The translations under genes and the position numbers were made by a program. A stretch of 64,000 bases of DNA. Origin: Oikopleura dioica. Its lineage: Eukaryota; Chordata; Appendicularia; Copelata; Oikopleuridae. The stretch is taken from NCBI GenBank assembly GCA_907165135.1, contig OU015570.1, positions 1,054,001 through 1,118,000 on the forward strand, read 5' to 3'. The notes under the pieces are model-generated. The model was not told where the DNA came from, ran no database searches, and saw only the letters and a list, made by a program, of their open reading frames with translations. Positions 12,308 to 23,536 of the stretch are shown here, one piece after another (position 1 is the first letter of the stretch; each line of letters starts with the position of its first letter).

Positions 12308-12444
12308 GTCGTTTGGACATTTTACAATGCAAAATTTGTCCGAACGAGCGAAAAGTGCGTGGGCGGCCCTGATTCTCCGGTCACTCAGAAATGATAATCA
12401 ATTTTGAGAATCATACGAGCATTATTAAGGTAAAACGGCTCAAT

Positions 12445-12535
12445 CAGGGGTTCGCTGATCAAAATGTAACTTTGAAAAAGTGTCCATTTTAAGTTCGGTT
12501 TTAATTTTATTTATTTTTCGGGCATTCGTACAATA
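12445..12535. mobile_element. Left end of hybrid hAT-like element, copy 1
   Basis: Starts CAGGGGTTCGCT right after GCTCAAT, the same left flank as the complete hAT copy at 46010-47065. It then continues with sequence matching 9699-9770 of copy H until interrupted by element T at a TA. The same junction occurs at 26880-26970. Confidence 0.7.
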
Positions 12536-13111
12536 CCGTTGCGCTCTCACTTTTGCGGCGGTGAAAAATCTCGATCTGAAGCCCCATCAGATCGAGATTT
12601 AGCGCGAGGCGTGTATTTTCTGAGACGTACAACACCTACCACACTCCCCGCAGATCAGAGCTTTGCCGAGCGCGCACCAATCAGAGCGCGGCGTGAAATA
12701 AGCGCCCTCACTCGGAAATAAAATGAAGAATAAGGTTAATTAAAATAAACGGGTTTTTTGACGGGATTAATGAATTGAAAACTTATTTTTTCTTAATAAG
12801 GCGCTTATTTTATAATAATCTTTCAATTATATAATATCATCATAATAATATAGTTACATATAATATAGTTTAAATAAATTGATCGATTATTAAACTAAAT
12901 TTTATTGGCTTTTCCACACTCAATCCCGGCTTCAACCACTTCAATATTTGCTTCAACAACTTCGATCCTAGCTTTACAGAAGTCAATCCTGGTCGTTCCA
13001 GCGTCAATCCCGGCTTCTTAAGATCCGATCCGGGCGTCACTTTCTTCAATTCTAGCTTCTCAGATGCCAGTCCCGGCTTTTCAGTTTTCTATTATTGCTT
13101 CTTGAATAATA
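12536..13111. mobile_element. Left end of DNA element T, copy 1
   Basis: Begins CCGTTGCGCTCTCAC directly after a TA and matches, inverted, the right end at 43342. A 14-bp perfect hairpin (12566-12579 with 12587-12600) lies just inside. From about 12905 to 13105 there is a degenerate TCAATCCCGGCTTCAA-type repeat. No transposase frame. Ends where the LTR begins. Confidence 0.65.
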
Positions 13112-13505
13112 ACGTAATTTACCCCTGCGAAACCTGCTATATCAACACACTCGTGACCAAAACTGGCGTTACGAAACTGGTTTATTCTGTACAGCAGTTA
13201 ACCAACTTCTCAGATAAAACGCGTGCGACCACAGTGACGACTCAGGCAATCACAGCGGCGGCTTGGACGACGTTGGAGAAGCTGGAGGAAGCTGCGGTCC
13301 CAAAACAGGATAAACCTAAAGACCTGTTAGCCTGAGCAATCTCTTACTTGCCCTTAACAGGACTTCCGTTTCTCTACCTCGAGTTTGGTACGCTCAGCGC
13401 GAATAACGCGAAAGCACTGAGTCGTACTCAACACGAGGTCCGCGTAGGTGTACTCTTCCTCGGGGCGAACCTTTTGGTAGCTCCGATATACACCAACCAT
13501 TACGT
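13112..13505 (-). repeat. LTR of element G, copy 1 (3' LTR)
   Basis: 394 bp identical by eye to 27547-27940 and 40949-41342. Both ends carry the short inverted repeat ACGTAAT/ATTACGT. Read on the minus strand it contains an AATAAA polyadenylation signal (13186-13181) and is preceded by a purine-rich tract (AAAATGTGGGGG at 13517-13506), so this is the 3' LTR of a minus-strand retroelement. The rest of this copy of the element is lost beyond 19438. Confidence 0.85.
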
Positions 13506-13533
13506 CCCCCACATTTTATCGAAGTGTATACCT

Positions 13534-14310
13534 TTAGCGGCGCGGTCCTCCTCGGCCGCGTTTTCCGTATCCAGGTCGCGATGGGGCCGGTCGTTTGTAC
13601 GCGTTCGGCGGGCGGAATCCTCCGCTTGTTTCGCCAAGGTCTCGGCCCTCCGTGATTACTCGCCAATTGTAGCACCAATTCGGTCTGCGAACGCGTTCCA
13701 CCAGGTAGTTGTTTGTTTCCTGGTTCCATCTAACTCCCAACGCCCTCAGTTCGCCGTTATTTTGCACCGTTATTATCGGTGCCTCGCCTTGGTGGTCCAG
13801 CGCGAACACGTTGGTCAGTTTGGCCTTGTCCGACCAATTCTTCAGGTACGTAATGGTCTCTTCGACAGACCAGGATTTCATCCCTTCAATTTGACCCAGA
13901 AAGTTCAGAGCCCCTTCGCGCATTTTCACCGCTTCATGGTTGACTCGGGTCACCCATTCCGCGATTTCATCCTCATCCGTCGTTCCAGTTGGCGGGGGTT
14001 CGATCTTAAAATCCTGTCACGCGTGAATTACTGTTTCGGGGAGCCGGTCGATTGATTTTTATCATCTGACGCGGCCGGCTGATAGTGGCAACTGTTCACT
14101 TACCCATGACGGCGCGATGGCTCCCAAGAGCTGTCTTCCGCAGTATAAAGCTTGGTCCACAATGTCATCAGGACTAACTTCAGCCATTGTTTGAGAGATC
14201 AGCTTTTTTAAACCAGCCGTCCCTCCTTCAACGCGAGCTAGACGCATCTTGAAGCCACTGTTTCGGGGGCTGAACGGATCAGTTTCCACATAGAGGTGAG
14301 AGCAATACAT
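13534..14310 (-). CDS. Accessory gene G2, copy 1 (basic, RGG-like tail)
   Basis: Same two-exon structure as the copy at 27969-28745: exon 1 14310-14104, intron 14103-14005, exon 2 14004-13534, total 225 residues. No differences seen from the second copy. See that entry for the description. Confidence 0.6.
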
Positions 14311-14410
14311 GTTTACGCGGTTCGGCGCTTCTAGCCACGCGGTCAGGATGTCTCTTAATTTTGGTTTATTATTTTTCTAAATTATTTTTAGTTTTACCTA
14401 GACGCGCGCA

Positions 14411-16711
14411 ATGTCAGCAGTCGAAATCCAACGGAGGACTGCTTATTCCATCTCTGAAATCCTCAAGTAAGTTATTTTTCTTCCTTGATTTTTACCTCTT
14501 CCTCGAGGAATAACGCGCTTTCTTCCGCGGATGCCACGTTTTTTACGGTCGCTTCCAAACTTGACAAGAACGCGGCAACTTCTCTATCAGTTTCGTTGAT
14601 TTTAAATTCCTTGACGTTTTTTAACGCGTCAATGAATTTATTTAGCCGGACACCGATTCGCAGCGTTATTACCGCTTCACGGCTTGCATCTTCTATGTCA
14701 GCTTGAATGGCGGCCCGCGATTGGCTGGCTGACATCAACCGCGTTTCGTTCCCGAACATGTTTCGCGGCTGATTTTGATTTTTGTGCGCGTTAATGTCGA
14801 GAAAGCTCCCCGGCCTGACCATATCCATGCGGGGTGAATCGCCCCCTGCCATTCTAGAGAAAAAAATTTTTTTTTTTTTGACAATTTCGTTTAAGTTCTA
14901 TTCCAAATTTTCCAGATTTTTTAAAGTGACCAGTTCTTCTATTCGCGGTTCATTGTTCTGTTCCTTCTTCAGCTTCTAAAATTATGTTTTTAGAAATTTC
15001 GACACGTACGCCGATGCTACTATTGGCCGGAATGACGCGGTCCGCCAGTTGATTGCTCAGTCGAAAGCTACTCGAAATGGGCAACCGCGGGCTTATTCTA
15101 GTGCTCTTTCCAAGTTCGAATTTGACCATGGAGGGCGAGGCGCCAGAATTGTTTTCCGACGTGCCGGCATTCATGACCAAATTGTCGGCCGAAAAGCCCT
15201 CGATGAGATTTTGCTTGCCCGCGTTTCAGACGAACAAATTCAGCGCGGGAGCCTTCGGCTCCGTCTTCGATTCCGCGTCGGGGCCAACGATGTCATTGTC
15301 CCCGTTGATTTCCGATTGCCCAACAAAGGATCAAACAAACAAGATGTTCACGGCCTTGTTTTTGCCATGGACTCCGCGATGTATCAAGTTCGCGATCCTA
15401 AAGTCACCAACGACGCGAAAGTCAAATTTCGCCGCGCCTTCTTGGAGAGGGTTGCTCGCTGGGCGACCTTGACCGTGGTGGCTCTCACCAAATATTGGGT
15501 TCACGCTGGTCCCTGCTCTTTCGAATTAGCCGGAGTGCCCCGAGAGACCGCCGAGGCTCACCCAGATGAATCTACCGCCTATTCCTTTCGCGGGCGAAAT
15601 CCCTGGCTTGTTTTCCTGATCTGGTGCCAGTACATGCATGGGGTGAGTTTCGAATTTATGGATTAAATAAGCATCCTTTTATAACTTAAAGCATCATTTT
15701 AATATTTGCTTTTTAGCGCGTCGTTTCTTGCAATCGAAATCCTGACTGGCCTATGAACCGCGTCCCCATTCAACTACTTTTCGACCGAGATCAACTGAAT
15801 ATCCCTGGGTCGCCCCAGGCGATAATTCTTACCGCGATTAAAGCCGTTCTTGGTGACCAAATCTTTGCCGGTGATGGGCTCCAGCGACGCGACCACGGGG
15901 AGTTTACGCGATTCCATCATGACAACTCTTATAGTGAGTTCCATTTTACAACCTGAATTATTATTTTAACTTATTATTTCAGAGCTCCTCTCACTTAATC
16001 TACGTAATCGCGCTCAACTCTTTCCTATCCCCTCCATCTTGTTTCTCAAGATGCTGGCTTGCTACTTCTACAACAACAACGTATCCCATTCATTTATTGG
16101 CGAGATAACTTACTTTTTTCACCCGCGAGGCCGATTTCTTGCGCGTCTTTCGGCGTTGATTTCGACTTCTTGTCCACTTTTCGCGGCTCAACTTCTGTTT
16201 TTAGGACGAGCAGTATACTTACTACGTCGCCGGGGCCTTTTACCTTATTGGCGTTTACGGTAGCCCTGAATTCGCGCTCTACCATGGCATTTGGAGGCTC
16301 CTGCTCCAGTTCATCCATGACGCAGGCATCTACAAGCCGCTTGTCACTCGCGTTCGTCGCGGAAACGAGGAAGTGAAGTACTTTCCCCGCGATACTTTTT
16401 CAAAAGCCGGTATGAACTTTGAGTTTGTAACCATTTTCTAAATTACACCTCTAGGCCCGGCTCGTCTCTTCCCTCTTGGCACGATCGAGCCTTTCTTGGG
16501 CACGCGTCATCTCTCCTCCCTGTTAGCCCCTGGGGCCTCCATGGATCGATGTCCCTTTTACTCGCTCGATCAGGATGTACCGCCACTGGAGCGTCGAGCG
16601 CAACACGGTCTACGATGGCCTGGCAACCGCGATATTGAGCGACAACAGCAACGCTACCGCGCTATCCCAAGCTTGCTTGGTGGTTTTGGCCGATACCGTG
16701 CTATTGCTTAA
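14411..16711 (+). pseudogene. Accessory gene P1, copy 1 (frameshifted)
   Basis: Same exon plan as the copy at 28846-31145: 14411-14466, 14994-15642, 15717-15933, 15983-about 16144, about 16205-16409, 16455-16711. It has one extra T in a run near 16112-16117, which shifts the frame within exon 4. This copy therefore probably cannot make the full protein, while the second copy can. Confidence 0.6.
14472..14852 (-). CDS. Accessory gene G1, copy 1 (small helical protein)
   Basis: 126 residues. The ATG follows a TTTCTCTAG|A acceptor-like site. It differs from the second copy (28907-29287) by one residue near position 12 (Val instead of Asp). It lies wholly within intron 1 of P1 on the opposite strand. 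Confidence 0.6.
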   Translation of the reverse strand: MAGGDSPRMDMVRPGSFLDINAHKNQNQPRNMFGNETRLMSASQSRAAIQADIEDASREAVITLRIGVRLNKFIDALKNVKEFKINETDREVAAFLSSLEATVKNVASAEESALFLEEEVKIKEEK

Positions 16712-17226
16712 GTCCGCAGCTCGTCCTTTCCTGTCTTAGCGCCGAAGTGTTTCTTTGCCCATTCCGCTGCTCTTAACTGTCCCCACGGTATTCGCGATCG
16801 TTTCGTTGGACGCGCGAAAGTGTACTCGCCGTCTTCATCTTTTAAAACGATATTATTTACTGTTCACTGTCGACAGTATCTTATAAATTTGCTATTTTCC
16901 TTGTAATCAAGAAATAAAAGTGAGGGACTATTACCGTTTCGGCTTCTCTTGCGAACGCGTTCCTTTTCATTTCCGCGGTTCTTCGGGCTTGGTTCTTCCT
17001 TTTTTCGCGTATTGCGGCGGTCAGTGTTCATTAGACAGCGGAAACGAGTCTGAATAGCGATAATTTTAATAAATTTTTGGTAATTCGCCGCTTTTGGCGG
17101 GGCTTAAAATAAATCTTGAACTCGGCAGACTGTAACGATCGCGGAGGCTCAACTTTAGGTGACTCGCCGCATTTCTGGCGCTGATTACTTTTCGTAGATG
17201 TTCATTTTTCCTAAATTGTTGTTTCT
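16712..17226. other. Intergenic stretch between P1 and RING gene, copy 1
   Basis: No gene seen. AATAAA at 16913-16918 is a plausible polyadenylation signal for P1. Two short GC/CCGC-rich segments lie in otherwise AT-rich DNA. Same in copy 2 at 31146-31660. Confidence 0.4.
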
Positions 17227-17882
17227 TTAGACGTCTGGCTGCCGTTTCATACCTTCAATCGCGTCAGTTCCCCGATTCTGGTTTCCCGCGTTACCTTCCT
17301 CGTTTTCGCGTCCGGTCAAATCCTGGTAAGAAATTTTTCTGGCCGGTTCAGTCAGTCCTCGCGTCCTGTAGATCATATGGCCATACTGAGAATGGCCAAT
17401 CGCGAAAGTTGGCATCAGCGATCGCTGCAAGTAAAAGTTGTAGCCGCAGATTCCAACTCCCGATTGACGAGTGATCTCCAACAGGCGATTGTTCGTGACC
17501 GCGACCAGATCATGGTACGCGGCTCTGCTTTTTTCCTGGATCGCCAGAACTTTGAAACTCATTACTATCATTCTTACCGCGTCCACTTACCTTGGGTTAG
17601 ATCGTCTACCCCTTTTCTGATTCTGGCGATGATGACCTCAGACGCTGAGGCGTGTCCCGCGTTCACGATCTTCGTATTCGTACTGTTGAAGGTCGCGTTA
17701 CAGCCCGGACACGGTTCCCTTTCGGGACAGCATCCTCGACAAAAGAAGCTACCACACTCGTGGATTCGTGGCTTTCCCGCGAAATCGAGCTCGTGAGTGC
17801 ACTTGAAGCATTTGCCCAAGACCGACGGCGGGAGGTTTTCCCAGATTTTAAGTTCGTTCAACGCGGTTAAACCGTTTTGCAT
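17227..17882 (-). CDS. RING-finger protein, copy 1
   Basis: Two exons (17882-17591 and 17549-17227) encode 204 residues, apparently identical to the copy at 31661-32316, which is described in full. Confidence 0.65.
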
Positions 17883-18164
17883 TCTAAATGGGGGGAGGAT
17901 GATCTTGTGGCCAAGTTTACGCGGTTAAATTGGTTGGAAATAGTTAGTTTTCAACTAGGCCTTCTTCGTTTACTCTATTTCTCTTCAAATAAACTTTCCC
18001 GTGACCGACCGTTCTGCGTGCTCATTTTCCGCGAATCACAGCCAATTTCTGTTTTTTATATTTGTTTTAGCTGCTCTCCTGCCTTCCAATTGGACTCGAC
18101 AACTCACCGCTCTTTTCGAGCGGATCTAAACCGACTGAGAGACGCGATTAACAATCCCGCGATT

Positions 18165-19307
18165 ATGCCAACTAACAAACGGACGGTGTCTGAGGCTGGA
18201 CTTGATGCTACCACTTGTACTGTCGCCCAGTCTCCGACTCGAAAACATCCAGCAATTTCTCGCGTCGAATATGTGGATCTGTTGACCCAAGGTGAGCCTT
18301 GTGGTGCGCTTTTCATACTATTAAATTCATTTAAAGGGCCGAGAGTTAAAATTGAACCTCTCGACTACGAGGACTCTCTCGCGATGGAGTTCGATGTGCC
18401 CCGCAAGCTTCCGCGTCCGAAAATTGGGTCAGGCTCTTTGTATGATGCATCGCCTCATACATCTACTCCTGTCGAAACTGGGGCACCATACATTTCACGC
18501 TCAACCACCGGGAACGCTTCTGAGGAGATCGAATTCAAAACTCCTGACGCGACCGCTTTTGACGAAGCACCGAACCGTGTGTCCAAACGTACACGACGCG
18601 AAATCACCACCATAGTCGAGAACATGGAAAAGATTTTCCACCAGAGCCGCGAGTCTCGCGCCTCTGCTCAGGGCTTGTCTCGTCGCGTCTTGTATCGAAG
18701 TCCATCCCGGCCTTCAGAGTATGTGGAGTCCATTTGGCTGAAATGACCCTTCTTTAGGTATATTTACGCGACCATCCCTTCGGAGCTATTTCCTGAGTTT
18801 GAGGTAGATCTCCTTGAGCGATTTTCATCCAAGGAGTTGCACATTTCGCGCGAGTTGGTCCGGATCAGGGCCGATCTTTATTATTCGTCTGATCCGCTCA
18901 AACATCCTTTCCCGCACATTCGAAACTTACTCGTCCACATCGGTGATTTTTCAGTACCTTATTTTATAAACCGCCCCATTTTAGGCTACGCGCTTGATGT
19001 TTCAAAGACGCCGGTGAAAATGCATATCAATCTTACATTCCCGCCTTCTGTCGGACCTACTTCTGGCAGCCCATCTTTCAACTTTCGTAATAGTATTCGC
19101 GAGCTGCTTTCCGCGTACTTGGTGCAGCTGTCTGAATATTACCGCGGCGCCGCCTGTTTGCCAGCTCGCGTTGATGCGCATCGGCATCAGCTGGACTCTC
19201 TGGCGCAAAACGTTCTCGACTATTTATTCGCCGAGGACGTTGGGAAATCATTCAGAATCCCAGTTTCAATTCGAACTGATCTACTCACCACTTCCCATGA
19301 TGAATAA
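18165..19307 (+). CDS. Accessory gene P2, copy 1
   Basis: Exons 18165-18291, 18337-18718 and 18758-19307 give 352 residues, the same as the copy at 32599-33741. In-frame sequence is open upstream to an acceptor-like TTTTAG near 18069, so a further 5' exon is possible. Confidence 0.55.
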
Positions 19308-19438
19308 CTTTCTCCGCGAGAACTGCTCCCGAATACTACTTCTACTCCTATTCACCGTTTTCAACCTCACCTGCACTGCTATTTTCATCCAGTACGCGAT
19401 CCACCAGTATGCTACCGAGCTCGACGCCATGCAGTTTG
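19297..19438 (+). pseudogene. Accessory gene P3, copy 1, truncated
   Basis: Only the first about 47 codons (signal-peptide-like hydrophobic segment) remain before the sequence leaves the repeat at 19438 and enters element D. The intact copy is at 33731-34796. Confidence 0.7.
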
Positions 19439-19440
19439 GT

Positions 19441-19568
19441 GAAATTTCCGACTTTGGGACCTGTAATTTAGCCCGCGTAGTCCCGCGAGTCCATTGGCCA
19501 GATCTGGCCATTGGTCTCGCGCCGGACTCGCGTCGGAAAAATTCAGGTTTCCCAAAGTAGGAAATTTC
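19441..19568. repeat. Terminal-like inverted repeat at the left end of D
   Basis: GAAATTTCCGACTTTGGGAC (from 19441) pairs imperfectly with the segment ending GGAAATTTC at 19568. Between them lies a perfect 16-bp palindrome TGGCCAGATCTGGCCA at 19495-19510. It starts 3 bp from the junction with the large repeat, so it may mark the element terminus. Confidence 0.5.
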
Positions 19569-20005
19569 CCGTCTGAGGAGTTTTTGAATTTCCTGCGCTT
19601 ATATACCCGTTCCCAACAACATTCTAGAGACTGGGTCACGTGATCTTTTCATCCTCAGGCGCTTGTTGTTGAGATTGGTTCTTCTTACTCCGGGGCCTAA
19701 TTCTAGAAACTCCAATGTTTACTATCGACTGTTCTTATAGTAATAGACTAAAGTACAATAATGGAAATCGATTTGTTAGTATAGTCCATAATTGTATTTT
19801 TAATTTCGGATTGATTTATTAGCCTTGGAGAATATACATTGATATACAGATTCAGACTTGTTGGTATGGCATTTTTAGGAGTTAAATCTCATAATCGTCA
19901 GGTTTCTCTGTTTTGATGTCGGGTTCTTCCGCTGGATCCAGTGGAAGAGCCTCTCGTTTCCTTATCGAACCCGCTACAAGGATTTTAGAACTCACTAATT
20001 TTGTG

Positions 20006-21122
20006 CTAAGCAATACCTTTTAAACTGCAGAAGGCACAGGGGGAAGTGCTTGTCATCGGCATTTCGGCTGGTCCCGACAAGGTTGAGCTGTCACCGTCGC
20101 TAGAGAGGATCCTCTCCAGCGCTCCTGTCTTATCCCAAGTTCGGAGATCCTTTTCTGCTTCACTGTCGGTCGAGAGGTCGTAATGTCTGTCGAAACTGTC
20201 GCTGTCCGAGGAAGAGGACTGCCTTTTGAAGCTGACCTCACTGTCGCTGTCGCTGGAGTCGCTGGCCGAATCTTTGAAGATGGACACGACGATCGCCGTG
20301 TCCCTCTTCTGTGGCTGCTGTTTTGCGATGTTGCCCTCCATATCTCCGATTGCTTGGTGGAGACTTTTCCGAAGCGAGACCTTCCAGACTGCTCTGCCGG
20401 ATTTGAATTCCGCTACGGCCCAACCTTTCTGGACCGGCATCACAAGAATCGCTTTGTGACCTTTCCCTCTTACGAAAGCTAGTGCAGTCCACGTGCTCTT
20501 GTCAATCTCATTCAGCGCGTGTTCCACTTTGCTCCAGGTAGAGTCTAACACAAGTCATTAACCTGTTTTGGTGACAATAGGACTTACTCTTGATCAGAAA
20601 GCTTTTCCCCTTTTTATCCTCTGAGTCAGGGAAGGAGCTGGTGATGGACTTCCACGTTTTGCTGAGATTCTCGATCGAGATTCCCAGCTGCTCGTGGAGG
20701 TCCTTTGCCCTGGAGATAATCCGTTCTCGACGACATTCCATTTCTTCCTGGCAAATATAGTCGTCCCAGATGAGGCCGTTTATCTTTCTCACTAGACTTT
20801 CCCAGGTGTTTATGTCGTCGGTTACTCGTACCACTGGTAGCTTCTCGATTGCCGACCACGAATTACGGAACGCTGTCAAGTCGGTGGTGAAATTGTCCGT
20901 GGTGTTCTCAAAATCTTTCCCCCAGTCGCCGATCTTTTTGGTGTCCTCTGCAGCTTCTTCGAGCCACTCCTTGATCGTTTTGGTGAAGTTTAACCCTTCA
21001 TCGCCGGCGAACGCCAGCTTCAGGGCGTTGGAAACAGCAGCTAGGCTTAGTGGAGTTATTAGGCTCGTGACGAGCTTTGTCGCTTCCGAGTCCATCGTAT
21101 CCTCTACCCTTTCCAAGCGCAT
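20006..21122 (-). CDS. Unknown two-exon protein of element D
   Basis: Exon 1 starts at the ATG at 21122 and runs to the GTAAGT donor near 20588. After a short intron ending TTGTGTTAG, exon 2 continues to the stop at 20006. Together they encode roughly 350-360 residues. The N-terminal half is helical (SLAAVSNALKLAF, repeated Trp/Lys/Glu-rich helices). The C-terminal part is acidic and Ser/Asp-rich (runs of SDSDS), ending in a short Cys-containing segment. It could be the structural (gag-like) protein of D, but no zinc knuckle or capsid motif is visible. Its position downstream of the recombinase would be odd for gag. Confidence 0.5.
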
Positions 21123-21227
21123 TAGAACTTTTTGAGTCTCTGACTGTTTCTAAACTAGACTTAATATCGGTGGTCTGAGACTTTCCTAATGGGCTTGAGC
21201 CGCTTGCTGGATGCCACCCCAATCTAT

Positions 21228-21451
21228 TATTATAGATGGGAAGGGTTATAAACCCTCTTCGCGAATTCTCTTCGTTCTGGCTCATGTCTGAACGAAAAAC
21301 TGTTAGGGTTTTTATAATATCTTTTGGCAGAATAGCAGCCCAAATTTCTGGGCCGCTCTTCCGCCTCCCTAGACGCAGCTGAGCTGGGAATTGGCATGCA
21401 AACGGGCTTCTCGAGCTCTTTTCCTTTTCCTTCTTCTTTTGGAGGAATCAC
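21228..21451 (-). CDS. Short Lys/Glu/Pro-rich open frame after recombinase
   Basis: About 70 codons with biased Lys/Glu/Pro composition. The frame is open upstream through the palindrome at 21460-21483 and into the end of the recombinase gene, overlapping its stop. It may be a separate exon of the gene at 20006-21122 or a small ORF. No family recognised. Confidence 0.25.
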
Positions 21452-21459
21452 GACTGATT

Positions 21460-21483
21460 CCAGCTTAACGATCGTTAAGCTGG
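21460..21483. other. 24-bp perfect palindrome
   Basis: Centred on AACGATCGTT and flanked by CCAGCTT/AAGCTGG. Lies about 45 bp beyond the recombinase stop codon. Could be a recombinase or regulatory binding site, or a transcript hairpin. Confidence 0.6.
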
Positions 21484-21528
21484 GACCCGCCTTCGGCTTC
21501 TCCTCCTTGTTTCCATCGAATCCCTTCT

Positions 21529-22494
21529 CTAGTTCTCGCCGTGGGTGATTTTTGCGTGAGCTCTCTCGTTTGTAGAGATGACTTTGAAGGCAGAGCCGTG
21601 TATCGTGTGTTCGAGCTGGTTATTCTTGTACTGGTTGAGCATGAACTCGTTCTTCCAGCGACACAGATTTATGATGTGCTGGTCGGGTACCCCATTCTTG
21701 AGACTCTCTACCACAAAGGAGACCCTCATAGAGTGCCCTGTTGGGCAAACTGCCCAACCCAGGCACTCCGAGACTGTGTGGTAGAAATAATTCATTTTTG
21801 TCGTATTCATTGTTGTCTTCCGCTTGCCGTGAGAGTAGGAGAATAGCTTGCCCTTGGTCCTGGAGGCGATCGCCTCGAGGATCCAGCTTTTAATGTCGAT
21901 CTCAGAATTATCTGTTATCGGGAGCGTAATTACCTCTCGTCTCTCCTTTGTGGAATTGCTTTTCGAAGATCTGAGAGGCATTTGTAAGAAAACTGTGCCG
22001 CTATCTTCTTTCCAGCGGATGTCTTCGATAAACAGGTTTACTATTTCCCCAGTTCTCGCGCCAGTGCAGAAACAAATATAAGAAACTGCGGCCCCGACTT
22101 TCTTATTTATCTGACCTGAGTTATACGCCGTTTCCCAGAATGGAACCATTTCTGAGCGTGCAAAAGCCGGGGCCTGTGTTGGTTCGTAGAGATCTTCGTT
22201 CGATTGAGCCCTCGACCGACTTGATCCCCACTTCGCGATTATCTGTTTCTCGTCTTGAAGCAGGGCCCGGCCCTCGATCTTTTCCCAGAATCGCTCCATC
22301 GACGCGGCCATTGTCTTCCATAGCACTGGGCGAGACGGGTTGTATAGCGTGAAGGTATCCAGGAAGCCGGAGATCGATCGATCTTCGGCCCCTTTTCCTC
22401 TCCACGAGTCCCACGCGTGTTTTAGCCAATCTTCTCTGCTTTCCGACTTGTTCCAGTTTAGCGGATTATCCCTTGAGTTAATTTTCTTAACCAT
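21529..22494 (-). CDS. Tyrosine recombinase of DIRS-like element
   Basis: 321 residues, with the ATG right after TTTCCCTTTAG|A, an acceptor-like site. The C-terminal catalytic domain shows the tyrosine-recombinase residues: Arg147 in CTGARTGEIV, His254-x-x-Arg257 in TGHSMRVSF, Trp280 in the position of the second His/Trp, and the nucleophile Tyr289 in LNQYKNN. The spacing and the TGHSxR...RWK...Y pattern are those of DIRS/Ngaro-type recombinases, which cut and rejoin DNA to integrate circular element DNA without target duplication. The N-terminal about 110 residues would be the core-binding domain. No break is seen, so the enzyme could be active. Crypton-type recombinase is the alternative, made less likely by the RNase H gene on the same strand. 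Confidence 0.88.
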   Translation of the reverse strand: MVKKINSRDNPLNWNKSESREDWLKHAWDSWRGKGAEDRSISGFLDTFTLYNPSRPVLWKTMAASMERFWEKIEGRALLQDEKQIIAKWGSSRSRAQSNEDLYEPTQAPAFARSEMVPFWETAYNSGQINKKVGAAVSYICFCTGARTGEIVNLFIEDIRWKEDSGTVFLQMPLRSSKSNSTKERREVITLPITDNSEIDIKSWILEAIASRTKGKLFSYSHGKRKTTMNTTKMNYFYHTVSECLGWAVCPTGHSMRVSFVVESLKNGVPDQHIINLCRWKNEFMLNQYKNNQLEHTIHGSAFKVISTNERAHAKITHGEN

Positions 22495-22611
22495 TCTAAA
22501 GGGAAAGGTGAAGTCATCGTATCAAAGATTATTGTTCGCAGAGCGAATTTGAATTATTGGCAGGTAAATGGAATGTATAAGTGTTCAATATTACTGGGTC
22601 TTGCCCATAGT

Positions 22612-22885
22612 TCAGTTGAGAGTTTTCCCGAAGATGTCTTCGAAGCTCAATCGCTTCTTTCCCCAATTTCCTAGATCTTGGAGGCCACGAGCCCATGCGA
22701 GCGTGATCTGTTCGATGTGGTCCAAGGAAACGGTCGAGGGACAATTCGATCGAAATGTCCCTCTGATAATCCTTGCCCAGTGTTGGATATCTTCTTCGTT
22801 TTCGAAGTTGTAGGGTGTGATGGAAGCGAGGAAGGTCTTGAGCGTAGCGGCGTCGATTTGCTTCCCTTGCGATTTCCAGACTATT
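22612..22885 (-). CDS. Exon of unknown gene upstream of recombinase
   Basis: A well-formed frame of about 90 codons, Trp-rich and helical (IQHWARIIRGTF, LAWARGLQDLGNWGKKRL). It begins at an acceptor-like CTAAAAATAG and ends in TGA at 22612-22614. There is no in-frame ATG and an in-frame stop lies immediately upstream, so an earlier exon must exist or the gene is broken. No family recognised. Confidence 0.35.
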
Positions 22886-22968
22886 TTTAGGTCGCTTATC
22901 GCTTATCGCCCCTTTGAGGCGGCGCGCTTGATTTTCCCTTCTCATGAGTAGCGCTGTCCCGCTCGCGG

Positions 22969-22976
22969 TATAAAAG
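22969..22976 (+). promoter_or_regulatory. TATA box of the plus-strand gene in D
   Basis: TATAAAAG in a GC-rich context (GCTCGCGGTATAAAAGCGCC), 74 bp upstream of the ATG at 23050. Position and context fit a core promoter for the plus-strand gene. Confidence 0.6.
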
Positions 22977-23049
22977 CGCCCGCTCCCTCGAAATTTTTAC
23001 CAGAAAGAGATCTGGGAGAAATTGATCAATTTCTTCCGATTTTGCTAGA

Positions 23050-23536
23050 ATGTCCCTTGCCGAGCGGCAGAAGAAACTCAAGCCTGAGCTCAAGGAGCTC
23101 AAAAAAGCGATCGGGGTCTTCAAGGACTTCAAGAGAGACCACCCTTCCGACAACTACACAGCCGAGGAGCCGTGCTTCGAAGCCTTCGGTATCAACAAGG
23201 CCCGCGAGTTACAGTCGGTGCTCGATAATCGAGTCATTCCCATGGTCCGCCGGGTTCACGCGATCTTGCGCAAGCAATCTTGGGTAAGTAACCCCTTACT
23301 TTTGTCCCTTTTTTTATCTAGCACAATTTAAACTAAATTAATTTTAGCAGTGGGAAATGAAGCCTCTCATTCACCCCGAGAACGATCTCCGAAGCACTGC
23401 CTTCCAAGCCAAGCGGCTCCGCGGGGACGTCGTGAAGACCCTCAACCTCATCAAACGACAACGGTTTGCGCATCGATCGATGCCCAACCGGATCACGATG
23501 AAGCCCTTTGAACCACGCCCCAACGAGACACACTAA
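23050..23536 (+). CDS. Small basic two-exon protein, opposite strand in D
   Basis: Exon 1 23050-23283 and exon 2 23348-23536 join across a GTAAGT...TTTTAG intron of 64 nt to give 140 residues. The sequence begins with a Lys/Glu-rich helix (AERQKKLKPELKELKKAI) and ends in a basic Arg/Lys/His-rich tail, so nucleic-acid binding is possible. The start follows TTTTGCTAG|A. A TATA box lies upstream and AATAAA about 90 bp downstream (near 23627). It runs against all other D genes. No family recognised. Confidence 0.55.

Larger units (their letters stand above)
9771..12444. repeat. Segmental duplication, copy 1 (pair with 43345-46009)
   Basis: The right part of hAT copy H plus its right flank is repeated almost identically 33,574 bp downstream. 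Differences include the interior of a hairpin at 12280-12307. The segment contains the GCAC MITE and a Tc1-like relic but no convincing gene. A TATATAAAG box at 12067-12075 is the only promoter-like signal. Confidence 0.85.
12418..19438. repeat. Large direct repeat, copy 1 (pair with 26853-33872)
   Basis: About 7.0 kb is repeated 14,435 bp downstream with only a few differences seen: one T insertion in a T-run near 16117, and a substitution in the small minus-strand ORF at 14472-14852. It contains the left end of hybrid hAT, the left end of T, one LTR of element G and most of G's accessory genes. It breaks off inside the signal-peptide gene at 19438, where element D begins. Confidence 0.92.

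Noticed and set aside
13102-13335. 77-codon plus-strand ORF inside the LTR (also 27537, 40950)
   Set aside because: Contained in the LTR on the antisense strand with no motif; its apparent conservation is only LTR identity.
13348-14055. 235-codon plus-strand frame (repeated at 27783-28490)
   Set aside because: It lies opposite the spliced gene G2 and runs across the LTR boundary and the polypurine tract; its composition is that of an antisense shadow.
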